From Streptomyces armeniacus (lineage in GTDB: Bacteria > Actinomycetota > Actinomycetes > Streptomycetales > Streptomycetaceae), in the NCBI RefSeq assembly GCF_003355155.1, contig NZ_CP031320.1:2903329-2967328 (forward strand): a DNA stretch of 64,000 nucleotides, in the 5' to 3' direction. Of this stretch, positions 59,373-64,000 are shown piece by piece (position 1 is the stretch's first letter; each line of letters opens with the position of its first letter). A program made the position numbers and the translations under genes. A model generated the notes under the pieces. That model was given only the letters and a program-made list of their open reading frames with translations. It did no database searches and was not told where the DNA came from.

Positions 59373-59734
59373 GATCATCCTCGCTGGTTGCGAGCCCCGG
59401 GAGGCGCCGTGCAGTTGTGAGGGATCACACACGTGGTTTTCCGGACATCCACCCTCCGTGAGCACGGATCGGGAAGAAATCCGGGAAAGTCCAGGTTTCC
59501 GCAGCTGCTGATCGTGGGCACACCACGGAGTGGCGTGCACAAAGTGCGACATTCAGACCGTTCACGATCGAGATCGACAGTCCGCCCCTCACCTCTTCAG
59601 GGGTGCGGTTGGGTGTCGATTGAGTAACAGACCTTGATGTGAGGCAAAATCTCCGCCTCAGGTCGGGCACAAGCTCGGCCTCTCACGCGTTACGTGCGCT
59701 GAGACACCACAGAAACCCAGAGGGGGAGAGAGAC
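59373..59734. other. 362-bp intergenic region before the DUF4193 gene
   Basis: No gene is seen here. The stretch is less GC-rich than its surroundings and has a small CCCCT/AGGGG hairpin near 59585, a TTGAGTAACAG segment around 59618 and, near its end, AGGGGGAGAGAGAC, the ribosome site for DUF4193. Confidence 0.4.
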
Positions 59735-60034
59735 ATGGCAACGGACTACGACACCCCACGCAAGACCGACGATGATGTCAACGAGGACAGCATCGAGGAG
59801 CTGAAGGCCAGGCGGAACGACAAGTCCGCCTCCAATGTCGACGTCGACGAGTTCGAGCAGGCCGAGGGCCTCGAACTGCCTGGCGCCGACCTCTCCAACG
59901 AAGAACTGTCCGTGCGGGTGCTGCCGCGCCAGGCGGACGAGTTCACGTGCATGAGCTGCTTCCTGGTGCACCACCGGTCGCAGCTCGCAGCGGAGAAGAA
60001 CGGCCACCCGATCTGCCGCGACTGCGCGGCCTGA
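59735..60034 (+). CDS. DUF4193 family protein, zinc-knuckle
   Basis: This 99-aa protein starts at the ATG at 59735. The acidic first 60 residues (ATDYDTPRKTDDDVNEDSIEELKARR) are followed by FTCMSCFLVHHRSQLA and CRDCA, a CxxC pair on each side that can bind one zinc. The family is universal in actinobacteria and of unknown function, though the zinc ribbon suggests contact with RNA polymerase, ribosome or another core complex. The spacing from cutS argues against co-transcription. Confidence 0.92.
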   Translation: MATDYDTPRKTDDDVNEDSIEELKARRNDKSASNVDVDEFEQAEGLELPGADLSNEELSVRVLPRQADEFTCMSCFLVHHRSQLAAEKNGHPICRDCAA

Positions 60035-60048
60035 CCGGACGCCGGACT

Positions 60049-60927
60049 GTGGCGGCGGACGACGCACGTGATGCGGAGCGAGGCGAGCCCGAGCAGGGCG
60101 CCTCGCTCGCACCCGTCCCCGTACGCGGCCGCGGCCTGCGCCGCCCGCGGCGGCTGCGCCGGCTCCGCGACGACGGCAGGGACGACGGCGGCAAGGATGC
60201 CGCCGGTACGGATGACAGTGGCGCGGATGCCGGCGGCAGGGACGCCGCCGGCACGGACGACGGCGAGGGGCGCGGCAGGGTCCGCGCCTTCCTGGGCGTC
60301 GTCACGGACCGCGTCATCGAGACCGCTCCGCGGATCCCCGTCCGCGAGCTGGAGACGCTGCGGCGGCAGTTCCCGGGCCTGGGGCCCGAAGAGATCGCCG
60401 ACCGCCTCGTCTCGGCCGCGACCAAGGGATCCGCGACGGTGGGAGCGGGGGTCGGCGCGGCGGCGATGATGCCCGTGCCGCCCGCGATGCCGGCCGAGCT
60501 GGCCGCCGAACTGGTCGGGGTCGCGTCGGTCGAGCTGAAGCTCATCGCGGAGCTCCACGAGGTGTACGGGCGCCGCGCGCCCGGCACGGTGTCCCAGCGC
60601 TCGGCGGCGTACCTCACGGCGTGGACCACCCAGCGGGGGATCAACCTCACGAAGCCCACCACGCTGAACGCCGCCCTCGGCGGGCAGCTGAAGCGCGAGC
60701 TGCGCCAGCAGATCACGAAGCGCACCGTACGGAACCTGCCGAACCTCGCGCCGTTCATGGTGGGCGCGGCGGTGGGCGCCGTCATGAACAGCCACGACAC
60801 GGCGCGGCTCGCCCGCCGTGTCCGCGAGGACCTGCGGAAGACGCAGGTGCCGTGGGACGCGCTGCCGGCGCGCGGGATCGCCGCGCCCGGCGACCCCCCG
60901 GACGCGCTCCCACCCGCCCCTTCCTGA
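60049..60927 (+). CDS. Conserved hypothetical protein
   Basis: This ~292-aa protein probably starts at the GTG at 60049. Residues ~40-75 are a Gly/Asp-rich repeat (GRDDGGKDAAGTDDSGADAGGRDAAGTDDG). The conserved part follows: RVRAFLGVVTDRVIETAPRIPVRELETLRRQFPGLGPEEIADRL, a moderately hydrophobic stretch with MMPVPPAMPAELAAELV, and LPNLAPFMVGAAVGAVMNSHDTARLARRVRED. The last two parts could be membrane-associated helices, loosely like EcsC-type proteins; this is uncertain. No catalytic motif is seen. Confidence 0.8.
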   Translation: MAADDARDAERGEPEQGASLAPVPVRGRGLRRPRRLRRLRDDGRDDGGKDAAGTDDSGADAGGRDAAGTDDGEGRGRVRAFLGVVTDRVIETAPRIPVRELETLRRQFPGLGPEEIADRLVSAATKGSATVGAGVGAAAMMPVPPAMPAELAAELVGVASVELKLIAELHEVYGRRAPGTVSQRSAAYLTAWTTQRGINLTKPTTLNAALGGQLKRELRQQITKRTVRNLPNLAPFMVGAAVGAVMNSHDTARLARRVREDLRKTQVPWDALPARGIAAPGDPPDALPPAPS

Positions 60928-61080
60928 CCTTGCCCGCGTCCGCGGCCTAGCCCCACGCGCGCATGCACGCGGCTCCCTGTGCGGCCGGACTCCCGCCGTA
61001 CGGGTGGAGCGCCGCGGCGGCCGGAAGGGGTGCCGGTACGGCTGTTAGCCGCGGCGGCCGGAGGGGTGCCGGTACGGCGG

Positions 61081-61539
61081 TCAGTTGTCGCGTTCGGCGG
61101 AGCGGGCCGCCGCCAAGGCCGCCACGAGGCGGTCCGGCTCGCGCGTGGAGACGTAGATGTACGGCGTCGGGTCCTCCGGGTCCGTGACCCGGACCCGTAC
61201 GGCCGTCGGGATGTACCCCCGCAGCACCATGTGCGCGCGCGGGTCCGCCTTGTACGTGCGCCAGGCGCGCGCCTCGTCCGCGTTCAGCGCGTCGGCCTCG
61301 CCGAGTGCCGACACCGGGATGCGGGCGTCGCCCGCGACGAGCGACCCGGCCACCACCCGGACCCGTACGGAGCCGTACGCGCTCACCGCGACCGCCGCCA
61401 GCGCGGCGCCCGCCACCAGCCCGCCGAGCATGGGCAGGGTGCCCAGCGGCAGCAGGATCAGCCCGAGCGCGACCCCGGCCAGTGCGGCCACCAGCCACCA
61501 GGAACGGGGTGCCGTGAGGCGTTCGTCGTATGGCTGCAT
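61081..61539 (-). CDS. DUF3093 family membrane protein
   Basis: This 152-aa protein starts at the ATG at 61539. It opens with QPYDERLTAPRSWWLVAALAGVALGLILLPLG and has two membrane helices (~15-55), then a beta-rich domain (SVRVRVVAGSLVAGDARIPVSALG, YIYVSTREPDRL), the pattern of actinobacterial DUF3093. Its function is unknown. The start codon abuts a 16-bp perfect palindrome, leaving no room for a clear ribosome site, so its mRNA may be leaderless. Confidence 0.9.
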   Translation of the reverse strand: MQPYDERLTAPRSWWLVAALAGVALGLILLPLGTLPMLGGLVAGAALAAVAVSAYGSVRVRVVAGSLVAGDARIPVSALGEADALNADEARAWRTYKADPRAHMVLRGYIPTAVRVRVTDPEDPTPYIYVSTREPDRLVAALAAARSAERDN

Positions 61540-61540
61540 G

Positions 61541-61556
61541 GTGCCAAGCTTGGCAC
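61541..61556. promoter_or_regulatory. Perfect 16-bp palindrome in a divergent promoter region
   Basis: GTGCCAAGCTTGGCAC lies directly before the DUF3093 start and 43 bp before the thioesterase start. It is symmetric about its centre with no mismatch, as for an operator of a dimeric regulator. Confidence 0.6.
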
Positions 61557-61598
61557 GGCCGCGACCGCCCGTCGGACTCGGCGGTAAGGTCTGCACAC

Positions 61599-62192
61599 GT
61601 GAGTGCTGCCGAACGACCCCGAACCTCCATGACGCCACCGCCCGGCGCGGCCATCCCGGCCCGCCACCCCGACGCCCCCGCCCCCGGCGAGACCCTGGGC
61701 GCCCACTACGAACAGTGCTTCGGCTGTGGCGCCGGGCAGCCGTACGGCCTGCAGCTGGAGGCGCGGGCCGGTGAAGGCGTCACCGTCTCCGCCGAGTTCA
61801 CGGTGAAGGAGGCGCACCAGGGCGCCCCGGGGCTGGCGCACGGCGGCGTGCTGACGACCGCGCTGGACGAGACGCTCGGCTCGCTCAACTGGCTGATGCA
61901 CGTGATCGCCGTGACGGGCCGGCTGGAGACGGATTTCGTACGCCCCGTACCCGTGGGCACGACGCTCCATCTGGACGCCCGGGCGACGGGGCGCGAGGGG
62001 CGCAAGATCTACTGCAGCGGCACCGGCCGTATCGGCGGCCCGGACGGCGAGGTCGCCGTGCGCGCGGACGCGGTCTTCATCGAGGTGAAGGTCGAGCATT
62101 TCATCAACAACGGGCGCGAAGAGGAGATCAAGGCAGCCATGGCGGACCCGGACCAGGTCAGGCGGGCGCGGGCGTTCGAGGTGAACCCGTGA
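61599..62192 (+). CDS. PaaI-like hotdog-fold thioesterase
   Basis: This 197-aa protein probably starts at the GTG at 61599. The conserved opening [16 protein letters not shown] and [21 protein letters not shown] (with the catalytic Asp/Glu on the hotdog helix) are diagnostic of the PaaI/YdiI group, which hydrolyse acyl-CoA. A TAAGGT -10-like element at 61585-61590 would place transcription start at or next to the GTG, so translation may be leaderless. The stop overlaps the GTG of dut (GTGA). Confidence 0.92.
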   Translation: MSAAERPRTSMTPPPGAAIPARHPDAPAPGETLGAHYEQCFGCGAGQPYGLQLEARAGEGVTVSAEFTVKEAHQGAPGLAHGGVLTTALDETLGSLNWLMHVIAVTGRLETDFVRPVPVGTTLHLDARATGREGRKIYCSGTGRIGGPDGEVAVRADAVFIEVKVEHFINNGREEEIKAAMADPDQVRRARAFEVNP

Positions 62193-62722
62193 CCGATCCC
62201 GTACGCGCTCCCGTCGACGTACTCCTGCGGCGCCTCGATCCCGAGGTGCCGGTGCCCGCGTACGCGCACCCCGGCGACGCCGGGTGCGACCTCGTGACCA
62301 CCGAGGCCGCCGAGCTGGCGCCTGGTGAGCGGGCCGTGCTGCCGACCGGGCTGGCGATCGCGCTGCCGGACGGGTACGCGGCCTTCGTGCACCCCCGTTC
62401 CGGGCTGGCGGCCCGGTGCGGCGTCTCCATGGTGAATGCGCCCGGAACGGTGGACGCCGGGTACCGTGGGGAGATCAAGGTGATCGTGGTGAATCTCGAT
62501 CCGCGCGAGACCGTGCGGTTCGAGCGGTTCGACCGGATCGCCCAACTCGTCGTCCAGCAGGTCGAGAAGGTGCGCTTCCACGAGGTGGCGGAGCTGCCCG
62601 GCTCGGCGCGGGCCGCGGGGGGCTTCGGTTCGACGGGGGGCCACGCGGACCGTCCCTCGGGACGGCAGAATGATTTCGTTGCGGTCGGTTCTGACCAGGA
62701 CTCCGATCTGAGAGGACAGTGA
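62189..62722 (+). CDS. dut: Deoxyuridine triphosphatase (dUTPase)
   Basis: This 177-aa protein carries all five trimeric dUTPase motifs: 1 DAGCDL, 2 [11 protein letters not shown], 3 [13 protein letters not shown] (catalytic Asp), 4 RIAQLVVQ and 5 [10 protein letters not shown]. It hydrolyses dUTP to dUMP, keeping uracil out of DNA and feeding dTMP synthesis. A ~20-residue polar tail follows motif 5. It is translationally coupled to the thioesterase and lies 1 bp upstream of the DUF3710 gene. Confidence 0.97.
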   Translation: MTDPVRAPVDVLLRRLDPEVPVPAYAHPGDAGCDLVTTEAAELAPGERAVLPTGLAIALPDGYAAFVHPRSGLAARCGVSMVNAPGTVDAGYRGEIKVIVVNLDPRETVRFERFDRIAQLVVQQVEKVRFHEVAELPGSARAAGGFGSTGGHADRPSGRQNDFVAVGSDQDSDLRGQ

Positions 62723-62723
62723 C

Positions 62724-63518
62724 GTGTTCGGACGTCGTCGTAAGAAGAGCGAAGAGCCTGAGGGCGCCTCGGACGAGTTCGAGACGGAAGGGTCCGATAA
62801 CGAGGAGCCGGAGGCCGACGGCTCCGCCGAGGACGAGGTGTCCGACGCCGAGGCGACCCGCGTGAAGCTGCCGCCGGCGCCGCGCCCCGACGGGCCCTGG
62901 GACATCAGCGAGGTGAGCGACCCGAGCACCGGCCGGGTCGACCTCGGCGGGCTGTACGTGCCGGGCGTGGAGGGCATGGAGCTGCGGGTGGAGGTCGCGG
63001 GCGACGCGATCGTCGCCGCCACGATCGTGCTGCAGGACAGCGCCGTCCAGCTGCAGGCGTTCGCCGCGCCGCGGCGCGAGGGCATCTGGGAAGAGGTACG
63101 CGCGGAGGTCGCGGCCGGGATCACCAAGCAGGGCGGTGTGATCGACGAGGTCGAGGGCCCGCTCGGCTGGGAGCTGCGCGCGCAGGTCCCCGTACAGCTG
63201 CCGGACGGCAAGCACGGCGTGCAGGTCGTCCGCTTCGTGGGCGTGGACGGGCCGCGCTGGTTCCTGCGCGGGGTGATCTCCGGGCAGGGCGCGGTCCAGC
63301 CGGAGGCGGCGGGGCTGCTGGAGCAGATCTTCCGCGACACGGTGATCGTGCGCGGCGACGGGCCGATGGCCCCCCGCGACCCGATCACGCTGAAGCTCCC
63401 CGACGACGCGCAGATGGTGCCGGACGGCGTCCAGCAGGAGTCCGTCGAGGAGGGCTCGCGCTTCGCGGGCGGCATCGACAAGCTCCAGCGCGGCCCGGAG
63501 ATCACCGAGGTCCGCTGA
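62724..63518 (+). CDS. DUF3710 family protein
   Basis: This 264-aa protein starts at the GTG at 62724 behind AGAGGACA. A very acidic, Glu-rich first 50 residues precede the conserved domain (WDISEVSDPSTGRVDLGGLYVPGVEGMELRVEV; LRAQVPVQLPDGKHGVQVVRFVGVDGPRWFLRGVI). It is widespread in actinobacteria immediately after dut. Function unknown. A strong terminator follows, closing the operon of thioesterase, dut and DUF3710. Confidence 0.93.
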   Translation: MFGRRRKKSEEPEGASDEFETEGSDNEEPEADGSAEDEVSDAEATRVKLPPAPRPDGPWDISEVSDPSTGRVDLGGLYVPGVEGMELRVEVAGDAIVAATIVLQDSAVQLQAFAAPRREGIWEEVRAEVAAGITKQGGVIDEVEGPLGWELRAQVPVQLPDGKHGVQVVRFVGVDGPRWFLRGVISGQGAVQPEAAGLLEQIFRDTVIVRGDGPMAPRDPITLKLPDDAQMVPDGVQQESVEEGSRFAGGIDKLQRGPEITEVR

Positions 63519-63540
63519 CCGCAGTTCGAGTTCGCGGGTG

Positions 63541-63576
63541 AGCCCCGTGCCCCGGCAGCCGCCGGAGCACGGGGCT
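63541..63576 (+). terminator. Rho-independent-like terminator after DUF3710
   Basis: A 10-bp stem (AGCCCCGTGC with GCACGGGGCT) encloses a second CCGGC/GCCGG stem and is followed by CTTT. It lies 22 nt after the stop codon. Confidence 0.8.
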
Positions 63577-63719
63577 CTTTCCGTGTGTGCGACGGGTCCA
63601 CCGCTACGGGTGCGGTCCGCGGGCGGGCGGTGGCCGTATGGAAGGCGTCAGGGGCGGCGCCGGGGCGGGGAGGGGCGGTTCCGTAACCCGAGACCGTCCC
63701 CCACGCGCGGAGTCCCACA

Positions 63720-64000
63720 CGCCTCACCGGCCGCGCTGCCCCGCCCACCGCCTCCTCGCACCCGTCCCCGCTCCTGACCCCGCCCCCCCCCCAACTCCCC
63801 TACCCGGTCCGCTACTTCCCGCATCCCCCCCCTCCGTCAGCCCGCCGCCGTGTCCCCCCCTTCCTCACCGCCGTACCCACGCACGCCCCTCCACTCCCCC
63901 CCCCGCCGAGCCCTCCTCACCCCCCTACATACCCTACACGCACCTCGTTTCCCATCCTCCTCTGACTACAGAGAGCGTTTTTTTGTTTTTCCAGGCAGAC
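63720..64000. other. C-rich low-complexity tail, probably poor-quality contig end
   Basis: From ~63,720 the plus strand is very rich in C and poor in G, with many runs of 6-10 C, and the last 40 bases become AT-rich with a run of 7 T. No gene or regular repeat is visible. In related chromosomes I would expect the next gene (DUF3159 family, after DUF3710), which is not there. This looks like sequencing or assembly error. Confidence 0.7.

Noticed and set aside
63538..63777. 79-codon open frame after DUF3710
   Set aside because: It begins on the terminator hairpin of DUF3710 and runs into the C-rich tail; composition is Pro/Arg only.
1..64000. tRNA or rRNA genes
   Set aside because: I found no cloverleaf-like segment with a GTTCGAATC-type T arm near a plausible partner, nor any rRNA-like stretch.

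Overview
The window is a stretch of actinobacterial chromosome, almost certainly from a Streptomyces. The evidence is very high GC with third-position GC bias, many GTG starts, translationally coupled ATGA/GTGA junctions, and a run of genes I recognise from memory as the conserved hrdB to cutRS to dut part of the Streptomyces core chromosome: whiH, hrdB, parE, parC, an M16 peptidase pair, ptsH, tdk, sepH, a ferrochelatase gene, cutRS, dut and DUF3710. I see no transposase, integrase, phage gene, CRISPR array, tRNA or rRNA.

Layout. 1-2.6 kb: the end of a small monooxygenase-like gene, then a DHA2 drug-efflux gene divergent from a TetR regulator with two operator-like palindromes between them. 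2.6-9.2 kb: RNase HII, two small unknowns, a RecQ helicase carrying a C-terminal phosphoribosyltransferase-like domain, a DUF4192 protein and a Nudix/winged-helix (NrtR-like) protein. 9.2-14.2 kb: a one-chain ABC ATPase-permease, the sporulation regulator whiH and the principal sigma factor hrdB. 14.4-25 kb: a secreted trypsin-like protease, a small zinc-ribbon protein, parE, a NarL-type two-component operon with a His-rich membrane protein, a DUF485 plus ActP-type symporter pair, and a CitA/DcuS-type sensor kinase with no response regulator beside it.

25.1-33.1 kb is an alpha-glucoside/alpha-glucan utilisation locus: LacI regulator, binding protein, two permeases, cytoplasmic GH13 enzyme and a secreted beta-helix protein. 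It has no ATPase gene, so it probably borrows a shared sugar-ABC ATPase. 33.2-41.7 kb: a COG0523 metal-chaperone GTPase, parC, two M16 peptidase-fold proteins, and an M23 cell-wall hydrolase behind a recognisable c-di-AMP (ydaO-type) riboswitch, convergent with ptsH (HPr).

41.7-53.4 kb: a Pat-type protein acyltransferase (GNAT plus acyl-CoA-synthetase-like domain), DUF5998, an alkaline-phosphatase-superfamily hydrolase, thymidine kinase, a two-domain VOC protein, a rhodanese, sepH (cell division), and a membrane protein behind an ECF/sigma-E-like promoter. 53.4-63.5 kb: an aldonolactone oxidase overlapping an MFS gene, ferrochelatase, inositol monophosphatase, a 59-aa protein, cutR-cutS, DUF4193, an unknown, DUF3093, a thioesterase, dut and DUF3710. 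The last ~280 bases are C-rich and G-poor with homopolymer runs and look like poor-quality contig-end sequence.

Most of the window is housekeeping and developmental core. The less ordinary parts are the RecQ-PRTase fusion, the alpha-glucan locus, the orphan kinase, several unassigned palindromes that may be operators, and a frame-independent excess of CGTACG. No wholly new multi-gene system is evident. Start sites and motifs were read from the sequence; family names come from recognised motifs and memory, not from searches.
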